Both the position numbers and the translations under genes were made by a program. Positions 19,830 through 29,064 of a DNA stretch of 64,000 bases are shown here, one piece after another (the stretch's first letter is position 1; each line of letters starts with the position of its first letter). Origin of the DNA: Nioella sp. MMSF_3534 (GTDB lineage Bacteria > Pseudomonadota > Alphaproteobacteria > Rhodobacterales > Rhodobacteraceae); NCBI RefSeq assembly GCF_030732985.1, contig NZ_JASHJX010000001.1, forward strand, positions 62,001 to 126,000, in the 5' to 3' direction. A model generated the notes under the pieces. The model did no database searches. It saw nothing but the letters and a program-made list of their open reading frames with translations, and was not told the DNA's origin.

Positions 19830-20915
19830 ATGGGACTCTTCATTCTACGCCGGCTCGGCGTCATGATCCTGACCGCGCTTTGCCTCACATTCGTGGTCTT
19901 CTTCCTCACCAATCTCGGCCCAAACCTCGAAAAGCTTGCCAAGACGCAAGGCAACGCCCGCATGACGGACGCAGAGGTTGTGCAGTGGCTCGACAATCGC
20001 GGCTATAGCCGCCCGCTGCTGGTGCGCTATGGCGAATGGCTTGGCGTGGCGCCGGGCTGGACGCGGGTCGCACCTGACGGAACCGAGACCGGACGCTGTG
20101 TCGAGCCCGGAGGAACCATCGCGGAATCGCCCACTTTCTGCGGCGTGTTCCAGGGGGATCTTGGCTATTCCACCGTGTCCGCGGACGAGGTGTCCAACGT
20201 TGTCGGCGGTCGCCTGGCGTTGACCGGCTGGCTGATGCTGCTGGCCTTCTCGGTCATGGTGCCCGCCGCTTTGATTGTGGGAATCCTAGCAGGGATGCGC
20301 GAAGGCAGCCGGCTTGACCGAAGCCTGTCCACTTTCTCCATCGCGTCAACCGCGACGCCGGAATACGTGTCGGGCGTGATCTTCATCATCCTGCTCGCCT
20401 CCTCCACCTCGGGCCTGTCGCCGTGGCTGGCGGAAAACGGCTGGATCGACGGGCGCACCCTGTTCCTTGGCTCGGCCCGATCCGCGATGAATGACATCAC
20501 CTTCTGGAACTTCACCCTGCCGGTGATCACCATCGCGCTTTACGGCATGGGCTATATCGCCCGAATGACCCGCGCCTCCATGGCCGAGGTCATGACCGCG
20601 CAATATATCCGCACCGCGCGGCTGAAAGGCGTAAGCTTCCGTAACATCGTTCTGAAGCACGCCCTCAGAAACGCGCTTATCGCCCCCTTCACCGTCATCA
20701 TGCTGCAGATCCCATGGCTGCTGACCGGTGTTGTGATCGTCGAGACGCTGTTCAACTACAACGGCTTCGGCTGGACGCTGGTTGAGGCGGCGGGCAACAA
20801 TGACATCGAAATGCTGCTGACCTGCTCGGTCGTGGCTGTCTTCGTGGTTCTGCTGACGCAGCTGATATCCGATATCGGCTATGTCTACCTGAACCCGCGT
20901 ATCCGCATCTCGTAA
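19830..20915 (+). CDS. Peptide-type ABC transporter permease (DppB class)
   Basis: A 361-aa inner-membrane permease. The N-terminal helix (L-G-V-M-I-L-T-A-L-C-L-T-F-V-V-F-F-L) is followed by a long external loop, about residues 35-115, with two cysteines (G-R-C and T-F-C) that could form a disulfide. Five further helices carry the EAA-like cytoplasmic loop (R-T-A-R-L-K-G-V-S-F-R-N-I-V-L-K-H-A-L-R-N-A-L). The family is usually 300-340 aa, so the loop is somewhat enlarged. It is co-transcribed with the next permease, 13 nt downstream. Confidence 0.92.
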   Translation: MGLFILRRLGVMILTALCLTFVVFFLTNLGPNLEKLAKTQGNARMTDAEVVQWLDNRGYSRPLLVRYGEWLGVAPGWTRVAPDGTETGRCVEPGGTIAESPTFCGVFQGDLGYSTVSADEVSNVVGGRLALTGWLMLLAFSVMVPAALIVGILAGMREGSRLDRSLSTFSIASTATPEYVSGVIFIILLASSTSGLSPWLAENGWIDGRTLFLGSARSAMNDITFWNFTLPVITIALYGMGYIARMTRASMAEVMTAQYIRTARLKGVSFRNIVLKHALRNALIAPFTVIMLQIPWLLTGVVIVETLFNYNGFGWTLVEAAGNNDIEMLLTCSVVAVFVVLLTQLISDIGYVYLNPRIRIS

Positions 20916-20928
20916 GGAGGACCGAGCA

Positions 20929-22446
20929 ATGGAACCACTTACCTGGACCGGGAGCCTCGGGACCTTCCTGAACCCCATCATGCTGTGGGCGGTCTATGCC
21001 TTCTTCGCAGCTTTCGTCATCAACCTCGGCATGTCCCTGATCGGCATGCGGCAGGCCGATCCGATCGTGAACCCCGATCACACGATCAGCTATCAATATG
21101 GGCCGGTCGATTATGCGCTGCTGGTCATGAAATACGCGGTCTTCGTGTTCCTCGGGGCGTTCGTCGTGCATATCATTGGCGGCATCGTCCAGCCGAGTCA
21201 CGAAGCACGGGGCATCATCGGCGGGCTTGGCGCGCGCTTCCTGCCCGTCTGGATCGCGCTGATCGTGTCTTTCGTGCTGTCGATCCGCTTCAAGCGGCGG
21301 CTCGGCCTTTATGGCAAGCTCTTCGACAACCTGATCGGGATGATCGGCTTTGGCCTGGCGATGTTCTGGCTGTTTACAGCCATCTTCGCCCCGATGATCG
21401 CGACCCATGGCGCGATTGACCAGGTGGCATCCATGCGCAACGCCGTTCCCGGATCGGCCGTGTCCGGCGGGGATGAGGGGCTGTTCGCCTATTACCTTCT
21501 GGGCGGTGACAACCTCGGCCGCGACGTGTTCAGCCGGATGATCTTCGGGGCGCGCGAGGTTCTGACCATCGCCCCCGCCGCGACGCTCTTCGCCTTCATG
21601 GTGGGGATCACGCTCGGCCTGCCTGCCGGTTACATGGGCGGTCGGTTCGACACGCTGATCACCTTCGTGGCCAACCTCGTGCTGGCCTTCCCGGTGATCC
21701 TGCTCTTCTACCTTCTGGTGACACCCGAGATCGTCGAGGCCGGGGTGCCGGTCTATATGGCGGCGGTGCTGTTCATCCTGCCGGTGGCCTTTGTCTGGGT
21801 GCTGCTCTACTCGCGCTACCGCGCGCAGCCGAGCATCATCAAATGGGTTGCCGTCCCGATCACACTGGTTCTGCTGCTGCTGTATCTGGGCACGGTGTTC
21901 CAGTTCGATCCCTTCGTTTGGCTTGCCACGTCATTCATCGGCTATCTCAATCAGGGCAACCCGGTTGCGGATTGGATGGCAACGACGCAAGGCGAATATG
22001 AGCCACTGATCGGCATCCCGATCGACGGCAACCTGCTGATCGTCTTCGTGTCGGTGGTCTTCGTGAACAGCCCCACGGTGTTCCGTATCGTCCGCGGCCT
22101 GGTGCTCGACATCAAGACACGGGACTATGTGGCGGCGGCCCAGACCCGTGGCGAGGGCCCGTGGTACATCATGCTGTGGGAGATTCTGCCCAATGCGCGG
22201 GGTCCGCTGATCGTCGATTTCTGTCTGCGGATCGGCTACACCACGATCCTTCTGGGGACCCTGGGTTTCTTCGGCCTTGGCGTTGACCCGGAAAGCGCCA
22301 ACTGGGGCTCGACGATCAACGAGGGCCGGGCGCTTCTGCGGCTCTACCCACATCCGCCCCTGCCCCCGGCGCTGGCCCTTATGACGCTGGTGCTTGGCCT
22401 TAACCTGCTGGCCGATGGCCTGCGTGAAGAAAGCCTGAAGGACTGA
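20929..22446 (+). CDS. Enlarged peptide-type ABC transporter permease (DppC class)
   Basis: The partner permease, 505 aa against about 300 for ordinary DppC. The core is recognisable: G-G-D-N-L-G-R-D-V-F-S-R-M-I-F-G-A-R then helices, the EAA loop (Y-V-A-A-A-Q-T-R-G-E-G-P-W), and the C-terminal L-G-F-F-G-L-G-V-D-P block. Extra material is an N-terminal extension of about 140 residues with roughly three added helices, and an insertion, about residues 265-370, with two more hydrophobic segments. RBS AAGGAGG precedes the ATG. The extra helices may define a substrate-specific subfamily. Confidence 0.9.
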   Translation: MEPLTWTGSLGTFLNPIMLWAVYAFFAAFVINLGMSLIGMRQADPIVNPDHTISYQYGPVDYALLVMKYAVFVFLGAFVVHIIGGIVQPSHEARGIIGGLGARFLPVWIALIVSFVLSIRFKRRLGLYGKLFDNLIGMIGFGLAMFWLFTAIFAPMIATHGAIDQVASMRNAVPGSAVSGGDEGLFAYYLLGGDNLGRDVFSRMIFGAREVLTIAPAATLFAFMVGITLGLPAGYMGGRFDTLITFVANLVLAFPVILLFYLLVTPEIVEAGVPVYMAAVLFILPVAFVWVLLYSRYRAQPSIIKWVAVPITLVLLLLYLGTVFQFDPFVWLATSFIGYLNQGNPVADWMATTQGEYEPLIGIPIDGNLLIVFVSVVFVNSPTVFRIVRGLVLDIKTRDYVAAAQTRGEGPWYIMLWEILPNARGPLIVDFCLRIGYTTILLGTLGFFGLGVDPESANWGSTINEGRALLRLYPHPPLPPALALMTLVLGLNLLADGLREESLKD

Positions 22447-22450
22447 TCCC

Positions 22451-24532
22451 ATGACCGAGACATATGACGGACCGATCCTGGAAATCGAAAACCTCTCCAT
22501 CAGCTTCTTCACGCGCCTGCGCGAGATTCCGGCGGTGATGGATTTCTCCTGCACGGTGATGCCGGGCGAGGCCATGGGTCTCGTCGGTGAATCCGGCTGC
22601 GGGAAATCCACCGTGGCGCTTGGGGTCATGCAGGACCTTGGCGTGAACGGGCGCATCGTGGGCGGCTCGATCAAGTTCAAGGGCAAGAACCTGAACGAGA
22701 TGTCATTGCAGGAACTTGCCAAGATCCGCGGCAAGGAAATCGCGATGATCTATCAGGAGCCGATGGCCTCGCTGAACCCGGCGATGAAGATCGGCAAGCA
22801 GCTGATGGAAGTGCCCATGATCCACGAGGGCGTGTCGGAAAAGGAGGCGTATCAGCGTGCCCTGGAAGTGGTCACCGATGTGCGCCTGCCCGACCCGGAA
22901 CGGATGCTGGACGCCTATCCGCACCAGCTCTCGGGCGGTCAGCAGCAGCGGATCGTCATCGCACTGGCGCTGATGGCAAACCCCTCGCTTCTGATCCTCG
23001 ACGAGCCCACCACAGCACTTGACGTGACGGTGGAGGCTGCCGTGGTCGAGATCGTCAAGGATCTGGGCAAGAAATACGGCACCTCGATGCTGTTCATCTC
23101 GCACAATCTTGGCCTGATCCTGGAAACCTGCGACCGGCTTTGCGTGATGTATTCGGGCGAAGCGGTGGAAACCGGGTCCATCAAGGACGTGTTCGACAAG
23201 ATGCGCCACCCCTATACACAGGCGCTGTTCCGCTCGATCCCTCTGCCGGGGGCCGACAAGAACAGCCGCCCGCTGGTGGCCATTCCGGGCAACTTCCCCC
23301 TGCCCCATGAACGCCCGCCGGGCTGCAACTTCGGCCCCCGCTGCGACTATTTCGAGGGCGGTCGATGTGACGCCGGTGATATCAAGATGGACGGGATCGA
23401 AGGCGATGACCGCCACGAGTCCCGCTGTCTGAAATTCCGTGAAATCGACTGGGAGGCGCCGATCATCGCCGGGGCCCAGACCGAAAAGGCGGAAGTGGGC
23501 GAGGTGGTGCTGAAGGTCGACAACCTCAAGAAATACTATGAGGTCGCGGCCAGTGCGCTGTTCAGCCATGGCGAGAAGAAAGTGGTAAAGGCCAACGAGA
23601 CGCTCAGTTTCGAAGCCCGCGAATCCGAAACGCTCGCCATCGTGGGGGAATCGGGCTGCGGCAAGTCCACGCTCGCCAAGGTGCTGATGGGGCTGGAAAC
23701 GGCCACCGATGGCCATGTGGTGCTGGACAACAAGGGCATCGAAGCGGTGCCGATCGAGGAACGCGACACCAAGACAGTGTCATCCATCCAGATGGTGTTC
23801 CAGAACCCGTTCGACACGCTGAACCCCTCGATGACCGTGGGTCGGCAGATCATCCGGGCGCTGGAGATCTTCAAGATCGGCAAGAACGAGGCCGAGCGGC
23901 GTCAGCGCATGCTGGAACTGCTGGACCTGGTGAAACTGCCCCGCGCCTTTGCCGAGCGGATGCCTCGGCAGTTGTCGGGTGGCCAGAAACAGCGCGTCGG
24001 CATCGCCCGCGCCTTTGCCGGTGACGCACAGATCGTGGTGGCGGATGAACCCGTTTCGGCGCTTGACGTGTCGGTACAGGCCGCGGTGACCGATCTGCTG
24101 ATGGAGATTCAGCGCGAACAGAAAACGACGCTTCTTTTCATCAGCCACGACCTGTCCATCGTCCGCTACCTGTCGGATCGGGTGATGGTGATGTATCTGG
24201 GCCATGTGGTGGAAATCGGGACGACCGATCAGGTCTTCAGCCCGCCCTACCACCCCTATACCGAGGCCCTGCTGTCGGCTGTTCCGATTGCCGATACCTC
24301 GGTCGAAAAGGAACATATCGTTCTGGAAGGTGACATCCCCTCTGCCATGAATCCGCCGACCGGATGCCCGTTCCAGACGCGCTGCCGCTGGAAGAAGGAC
24401 GTGCCGGGCGGGCTGTGTGAACGGGATGTGCCGCCGATGAAGAAACTGGCGGATGGGCACCAGATCAAGTGCCACCTGGCGGATGATGTTCTTGCCAAGA
24501 TGCGGCCCGTCATCAAGATCGCTGCGGAGTAA
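22451..24532 (+). CDS. Fused double ATPase of a peptide-type ABC transporter (DppD-DppF)
   Basis: A 693-aa protein carrying both ATPase halves of the importer in one chain. Half one: Walker A G-E-S-G-C-G-K-S-T at about 44-52, signature L-S-G-G-Q-Q-Q-R, Walker B L-I-L-D-E-P-T-T-A-L-D. Half two: G-E-S-G-C-G-K-S-T near 400, L-S-G-G-Q-K-Q-R, V-V-A-D-E-P-V-S-A-L-D. Each half ends in the oligopeptide-transporter C-terminal domain with Cys-containing motifs (P-P-G-C-N-F-G-P-R-C; P-T-G-C-P-F-Q-T-R-C) that in relatives bind an iron-sulfur cluster. Only 4 nt separate it from the permease. Confidence 0.94.
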   Translation: MTETYDGPILEIENLSISFFTRLREIPAVMDFSCTVMPGEAMGLVGESGCGKSTVALGVMQDLGVNGRIVGGSIKFKGKNLNEMSLQELAKIRGKEIAMIYQEPMASLNPAMKIGKQLMEVPMIHEGVSEKEAYQRALEVVTDVRLPDPERMLDAYPHQLSGGQQQRIVIALALMANPSLLILDEPTTALDVTVEAAVVEIVKDLGKKYGTSMLFISHNLGLILETCDRLCVMYSGEAVETGSIKDVFDKMRHPYTQALFRSIPLPGADKNSRPLVAIPGNFPLPHERPPGCNFGPRCDYFEGGRCDAGDIKMDGIEGDDRHESRCLKFREIDWEAPIIAGAQTEKAEVGEVVLKVDNLKKYYEVAASALFSHGEKKVVKANETLSFEARESETLAIVGESGCGKSTLAKVLMGLETATDGHVVLDNKGIEAVPIEERDTKTVSSIQMVFQNPFDTLNPSMTVGRQIIRALEIFKIGKNEAERRQRMLELLDLVKLPRAFAERMPRQLSGGQKQRVGIARAFAGDAQIVVADEPVSALDVSVQAAVTDLLMEIQREQKTTLLFISHDLSIVRYLSDRVMVMYLGHVVEIGTTDQVFSPPYHPYTEALLSAVPIADTSVEKEHIVLEGDIPSAMNPPTGCPFQTRCRWKKDVPGGLCERDVPPMKKLADGHQIKCHLADDVLAKMRPVIKIAAE

Positions 24533-24555
24533 CTCCCGTCCATAGAACGACGTTG

Positions 24556-24583
24556 AAAGGCCCTCCTGTCGGGGGGCCTTTTT
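24556..24583 (+). terminator. Intrinsic terminator of the ABC transporter operon
   Basis: Eleven-bp stem, AAAGGCCCTCC pairing with GGGGGGCCTTT (one T-G wobble), loop TGTC, ending in a T-run, 23 nt after the ATPase stop. Confidence 0.85.
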
Positions 24584-24620
24584 ACTTGAAGATTGTCGCG
24601 CAGAGCGCTGCTTTTCAAAG

Positions 24621-24646
24621 AAAAAAGGGGGCCCGAAGGCCCCCTT
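24621..24646 (-). terminator. Intrinsic terminator read from the minus strand (nrdJ side)
   Basis: On the minus strand: GGGGGCC, loop TTCG, GGCCCCC, then TTTTTT. A stable UUCG tetraloop and a U-tail make a textbook terminator. It lies about 200 nt after the nrdJ stop, so the nrdJ transcript would carry a 3' untranslated region with the two palindromes at 24790-24834. The rest of the 311-nt non-coding stretch 24533-24843 shows no convincing gene. Confidence 0.8.
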
Positions 24647-24789
24647 GAGTCTCGCTGTTCAGGCTCACTGTTTATACCGCCCGGAGTTTTCTGCCTGCGG
24701 CCTGAACCGCGTCAGGGGCGAGCGCACCCGCCCCGTGTTTCAGAACCCGCGCCGGGGCAATTGGCGCGAATCCCGATCTTCTTGCGCGG

Positions 24790-24834
24790 GAAAACTCTTC
24801 GAAGAGTTTTCAGAAAGGCCCTTCGAAGGGCCTT
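24790..24834. repeat. Two tandem perfect palindromes after nrdJ
   Basis: The first, 24790-24811, is a perfect 22-bp palindrome with half GAAAACTCTTC. The second, 24815-24834, is a perfect 20-bp palindrome with half AAGGCCCTTC. Both are centred on TTCGAA and lie between the nrdJ stop and its terminator. They resemble the three elements at 33498-33586 in size, tandem layout and position between convergent genes. Confidence 0.8.
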
Positions 24835-24843
24835 CCCCCGCGC

Positions 24844-27800
24844 TTAGCTGCACCCGCTGGTTGCCCCACAGGTGTTGCACTTCATGCAGGTGCCGTTGCG
24901 CACCAGCGTGTAGTTTCCGCAATCGCCGCAGGCCTCGCCCTCGTAGCCCTGCATCTTGGCCTTGGTGCGCGCGTCCATCCCGACGGTGCCGGATGCCACG
25001 GCAGTGGTCGTCGTAGAGCTGACCGCGACGGTGTTGCGGGCCACTTCCGGCACCAGCGTTTCAAGCGTTGCCACTGGATCGCCAGCACCGTTCAACGCCG
25101 TGATCGCCCCGGCCCCGCCTTGCAGAACCACCAGTTCCTGCGGCACCCGCTTGCGCAGATAGCCGGTCGAGGAAATCTGGCGCAGCACGTCAATCGGCGA
25201 CGCGCCATGGCTGTCCGGCACTTCCTCGAAATTGCGCACGCCCTCTTCCTGGCCACGGCCAAGGCTGTCGAATGTCGCGCCTTCCGGCTTCACATGGGCC
25301 AGATCGGTACGGTCCAGGTAGGACACGGCCAGTTCGCGGAAGATGTAGTCGAGGATCGAGGTGGCGTTCTTGATCGAGTCGTTGCCCTGCACCATCCCCG
25401 CCGGTTCGAACTTGGTGAAGGTGAAGGCATCGACGAACTCCTCCAGCGGCACCCCGTATTGCAGGCCCACGGAGACAGCGATGGCGAAGTTGTTCATCAT
25501 CGCGCGGAAGCCCGCGCCTTCCTTGTGCATGTCGATGAAGATCTCACCCAGAGACCCGTCGGCATATTCACCCGTCCGCAGATAGACCTTGTGGCCCCCC
25601 ACAACCGCCTTTTGGGTATAGCCCTTGCGGCGTTCCGGCATCTTTTCGCGGTGGCTGCGGATCAGCTCCTTCACCACCACCTTCTCGATGATCTTCTCCG
25701 CCAGCACCTGCGCCTTTTCGGTAGGCGTGCCGGTTTCCAGAACCTCGGCAGCTTCGTCATCGTCTTCGACCAGCGCGGCAGCGAGCGGCTGGCTGAGTTT
25801 CGACCCATCGCGATAGAGCGCATTGGCCTTCACGCCAAGCGACCAGCTGAGCTCATAGGCTTTCTGGCAATCCTCGATGGTCGCGTCATTGGGCATGTTG
25901 ATCGTCTTGGAGATCGCGCCCGAGATGAAGCTTTGCGCCGCCGCCATCATGGTGATGTGGCTGTTCACGGACAGGAAGCGCTTGCCCTTCTTGCCGCAGG
26001 GATTGGCGCAGTCGAAAACGTGGTAATGCTCTTCCTTCAGATGCGGCGCGCCTTCCAGCGTCATCGTCCCGCAGACATGGTCGTTCGCGGCTTCGATATC
26101 CTTCCGGGCAAAGCCGAAATGGCGCAGCATGTCGAAGGTCGGGTCATTGAGCTTCGCCGCCGGAATGCCGAGCACCTTGGTGCAGAACTCCTCGCCCAGG
26201 GTCCACTGGTTGAACACGAAGCGGATGTCGAAGGCCGACGGCAGCGCCGCTTCCACCTTCTCGATCTCTGCATCGCCAAAGCCATGGCCGCGCAGCGCGG
26301 TGTGGTTGATGATGGGCGCATTGCCCAGGGTGCCATGACCGACCGCGTGCGAGGTGATTTCCTCGATCTGCGAGGTGGAATAGCCCAGCTTTTCAAGGGC
26401 TGCGGGCACAGACTGGTTGATGATCTTGAAGTAGCCGCCACCGGCCAGCTTCTTGAACTTCACCAGCGCGAAATCGGGTTCGATCCCGGTGGTGTCGCAA
26501 TCCATAACCAGACCGATGGTGCCCGTGGGGGCAATCACCGACACCTGCGCGTTGCGGTAGCCGTGCTTTTCGCCAAGCGCCAATGCCTCGTCCCATGCTT
26601 GTTCCGACAGCGCAATCAGCGTCTGGTCGGGGCAGCTGGCGTGATCCAGCGGGACCGGCTTCACGGCCAGCCCTTCATAGCCATCCGCAGCGCCTTGGGC
26701 TGCGCGACGGTGGTTGCGGATCACGCGCAGCATGTGCTCACGGTTGCGATCAAAGCCCGAGAACGGCCCAAGCTCGCCTGCGATCTCGGCAGAGGTCGCA
26801 TAGGCCACACCGGTCATGATCGCGGTCAGGGCGCCGCCCATGGCCCGGCCCTCATCGGAATCGTATCCCAGACCCATGTTCATCAACAGGCCGCCGATAT
26901 TGGCGTAGCCCAGACCAAGGGTGCGGAAGTCATAGCTGAGCTGCGCAATCTCCTTGGACGGGAACTGCGCCATCATCACCGAGATTTCCAGCGTCAGCGT
27001 CCACAGCCGCGTGGCGTGCATGTAGCTTTCCGCGTCAAACTTGCCGTCGCTGTAGAAGGTCAGCAGGTTCATCGAGGCGAGGTTACAGGCCGTGTCATCA
27101 AGGAACATGTATTCCGAGCACGGGTTCGAGCCCCGGATCGCGCCGTCTTCCGGGCAGGTGTGCCAGGAATTCACGGTATCATGGAACTGGATGCCCGGAT
27201 CGGCGCAGGCCCAGGCCGCATGGCCGATCGTATCCCACAGCTCGCGCGCCTTGACGGTCTTGGAAACCTTGCCGTTGGTGCGGTTGATCAGATCCCAGTC
27301 GCCATCTTCCTCAACGGCCTTCAGGAAGGCATCGGTGACGCGGATGGAGTTGTTGGAGTTCTGGCCGGAGACCGAGTTATAGGCCTCGCTGTCCCAGTCC
27401 GTATCATAGGTCGGGAATTCTATGCTGGTGTGCCCCTGCTTCGCGTAGTCCAGCACCCGCTTGATGTAAGTCTCTGGGATCGCGCATTTTTTCGCGCTGC
27501 GGATGGCGGCTTTCAGGGTCTCGTTTTTCGACGGGTCAACCGCGTCTTCCAGCTTGCCGTCCCAGGCCGCGATGGCCGAGAAGATGTTGTTCAGCTCGCG
27601 CTCATGCATCTTGGAGCCGGCGACGATGGAGGCGACCTTCTGTTCCTCCAGCACCTTCCAGTTGATGAACTCCTCGATATCGGGATGGTCCGCATCGACG
27701 ATCACCATCTTGGCCGCGCGCCGCGTGGTGCCGCCGGACTTGATCGCGCCCGCTGCCCGGTCGCCGATCTTGAGGAAGCCCATGAGGCCAGAGGATTTGC

Positions 27801-28545
27801 CGCCGCCCGACAGCGCCTCGCCTTCAGCCCGCAGGGAGGAGAAGTTTGTGCCGGTGCCGGAGCCGTATTTGAACAGCCGCGCCTCACGCACCCACAGGTC
27901 CATGATGCCGCCTTCATTCACCAGGTCATCGCTGACCGACTGGATGAAGCAGGCATGGGGCTGCGGGTGTTCGTAGGACGAGGTGGATTTCGTCAGCTTG
28001 CCGGTCTTGTGATCCACATAGTGGTGGCCCTGCGCGGGGCCGTCGATGCCGTAAGCCCAATGCAGGCCGGTGTTGAACCACTGGGGCGAGTTCGGCGCCG
28101 CCATCTGGCGCGCCAGCATCAGCTGCATTTCATCGAAATAGGCGCGGGCGTCTTCTTCGGTGGTGAAGTAGCCCCCTTTCCAGCCCCAGTAGCACCAGGC
28201 CCCGGCCAGACGGCGGAAAACCTGCTTCGCCGATGCTTCCCCGCCGAACCGCTGATCTTCCGGCAGATCCGCCAGCGCGACCGTGTCAGGCACGTGACGC
28301 CACAGGAAGGACGGCACGCCCTTTTCCTTGACCGGTTTCAGGATCGCGGCGACCCCGGCCTTGCGGAAATACTTCTGGGCCAGAACGTCGGATGCGACCT
28401 GGCTCCAGCCGACGGGCACTTCCACGCCATCCAGCTTGAACACGGTGGTGCCATCAGGATTGCGAATCTCGGAAGATGTCAGGCTGAATTCCAGGTCCGC
28501 ATAGGTGTCCTGGTCCGCTTTGGTGAAACGGCGTTCGATCTTCAT
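24844..28545 (-). CDS. nrdJ: Adenosylcobalamin-dependent (class II) ribonucleotide reductase
   Basis: NrdJ makes deoxyribonucleotides using vitamin B12 to generate the thiyl radical, so it works with or without oxygen. The 1233-aa protein has the N-terminal reductase region, the active-site loop with N-P-C-S-E-Y (N-G-S-N-P-C-S-E class motif; here R-G-S-N-P-C-S-E-Y), the phosphate-binding stretch A-P-T-G-T-I-G, and a C-terminal TSCPD/zinc-ribbon region ending C-G-D-C-G-N-Y and C-x-K-C-N-T-C-G, which supplies the re-reducing cysteines. A candidate NrdR box lies upstream. The 1258-aa frame on the opposite strand is a coding shadow. Confidence 0.97.
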   Translation of the reverse strand: MKIERRFTKADQDTYADLEFSLTSSEIRNPDGTTVFKLDGVEVPVGWSQVASDVLAQKYFRKAGVAAILKPVKEKGVPSFLWRHVPDTVALADLPEDQRFGGEASAKQVFRRLAGAWCYWGWKGGYFTTEEDARAYFDEMQLMLARQMAAPNSPQWFNTGLHWAYGIDGPAQGHHYVDHKTGKLTKSTSSYEHPQPHACFIQSVSDDLVNEGGIMDLWVREARLFKYGSGTGTNFSSLRAEGEALSGGGKSSGLMGFLKIGDRAAGAIKSGGTTRRAAKMVIVDADHPDIEEFINWKVLEEQKVASIVAGSKMHERELNNIFSAIAAWDGKLEDAVDPSKNETLKAAIRSAKKCAIPETYIKRVLDYAKQGHTSIEFPTYDTDWDSEAYNSVSGQNSNNSIRVTDAFLKAVEEDGDWDLINRTNGKVSKTVKARELWDTIGHAAWACADPGIQFHDTVNSWHTCPEDGAIRGSNPCSEYMFLDDTACNLASMNLLTFYSDGKFDAESYMHATRLWTLTLEISVMMAQFPSKEIAQLSYDFRTLGLGYANIGGLLMNMGLGYDSDEGRAMGGALTAIMTGVAYATSAEIAGELGPFSGFDRNREHMLRVIRNHRRAAQGAADGYEGLAVKPVPLDHASCPDQTLIALSEQAWDEALALGEKHGYRNAQVSVIAPTGTIGLVMDCDTTGIEPDFALVKFKKLAGGGYFKIINQSVPAALEKLGYSTSQIEEITSHAVGHGTLGNAPIINHTALRGHGFGDAEIEKVEAALPSAFDIRFVFNQWTLGEEFCTKVLGIPAAKLNDPTFDMLRHFGFARKDIEAANDHVCGTMTLEGAPHLKEEHYHVFDCANPCGKKGKRFLSVNSHITMMAAAQSFISGAISKTINMPNDATIEDCQKAYELSWSLGVKANALYRDGSKLSQPLAAALVEDDDEAAEVLETGTPTEKAQVLAEKIIEKVVVKELIRSHREKMPERRKGYTQKAVVGGHKVYLRTGEYADGSLGEIFIDMHKEGAGFRAMMNNFAIAVSVGLQYGVPLEEFVDAFTFTKFEPAGMVQGNDSIKNATSILDYIFRELAVSYLDRTDLAHVKPEGATFDSLGRGQEEGVRNFEEVPDSHGASPIDVLRQISSTGYLRKRVPQELVVLQGGAGAITALNGAGDPVATLETLVPEVARNTVAVSSTTTTAVASGTVGMDARTKAKMQGYEGEACGDCGNYTLVRNGTCMKCNTCGATSGCS

Positions 28546-29064
28546 GGTCTGCCTCTAGTCCCTGTGCGTGCGCGGCGTGCCAGCGTGTCCCCGCTCTTGC
28601 CGTCGTGGTTCCCTTCATGTCGGGCAGCAAGTCGACGTGCCGTGGCCCCCAGAACCCGGTTACGGCTGCAAAGCCGTTCTGTCTTAGATGTGAAGACCAT
28701 CTGCCCCTTGGTGCCTGCGGCCACTACATTTAGTGCTGCCCCGCTCGACAGCTACAAACTGACGTATCCACGCATAGGGCGTCAACGGGTTTTTTTTACT
28801 TTACCGTTACAAATATCCCTTGCATTGAGGGCAATCCACAGCCCCGCCTGTGGCCATCCGATTCACGCGTATCCTTTTGGACAGGTTTTCCGCTGACAAC
28901 AGCGGCAGTTACGCGGTGACGGGGATGTGCTGCCTTGAATGGCGTTAGGAAACACTAATTGTAGGGGTGTCAAATCGGCCACATCTACATCTGGTGGCAG
29001 GCGTGATTCCCCGCCCTCCTGCGGGCTGCACTGTCACGGTTTCCGCGAATCCCGCACCGTCCGG
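28546..29064. other. 519-nt intergenic region upstream of nrdJ
   Basis: No protein-like frame is seen. It contains the NrdR-like box at 28721-28736, a possible minus-strand -35 (TTGACG, complement of 28780-28785) with no good -10, a small hairpin ACGGCT-GCAA-AGCCGT at 28662-28677 inside the long nrdJ leader (about 170 nt or more), and an inverted repeat CCGCTG-ACAA-CAGCGG at 28890-28905. I searched for cobalamin riboswitch B12-box sequence by eye and found none. Confidence 0.6.
28721..28736. promoter_or_regulatory. NrdR-box-like palindrome upstream of nrdJ
   Basis: CCACTACATTTAGTGC has the symmetric CACTA...TAGTG core and fits the published NrdR consensus (acaCwAtATaTwGtgt) at most positions. 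It lies about 44 bp downstream of a possible -35, as expected for repression. NrdR boxes usually come in pairs about 31 bp apart. Only a weak second candidate (CAGCTACAAACTGACG, 28749-28764) is visible. Confidence 0.6.

Noticed and set aside
24593-25016. Plus-strand frames over the nrdJ terminator region
   Set aside because: They run through the terminator hairpins and palindromes and end in nrdJ antisense. No RBS or protein-like composition.
28542-28724. 60-aa minus-strand frame in the nrdJ leader, as a leader peptide
   Set aside because: It starts at a GTG, has no clear RBS and a basic random composition. The nrdJ ATG is not coupled to it.
25120-28896. 1258-aa open frame opposite nrdJ
   Set aside because: It lies antisense to a complete, highly conserved NrdJ and reads as a low-complexity His/Arg/Gly-rich product, the usual high-GC codon shadow.
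28952-28967. Second NrdR-like sequence (ACACTAATTGTAGGGG)
   Set aside because: Only one half matches and it is about 230 bp from the good box, not the usual 31 bp.
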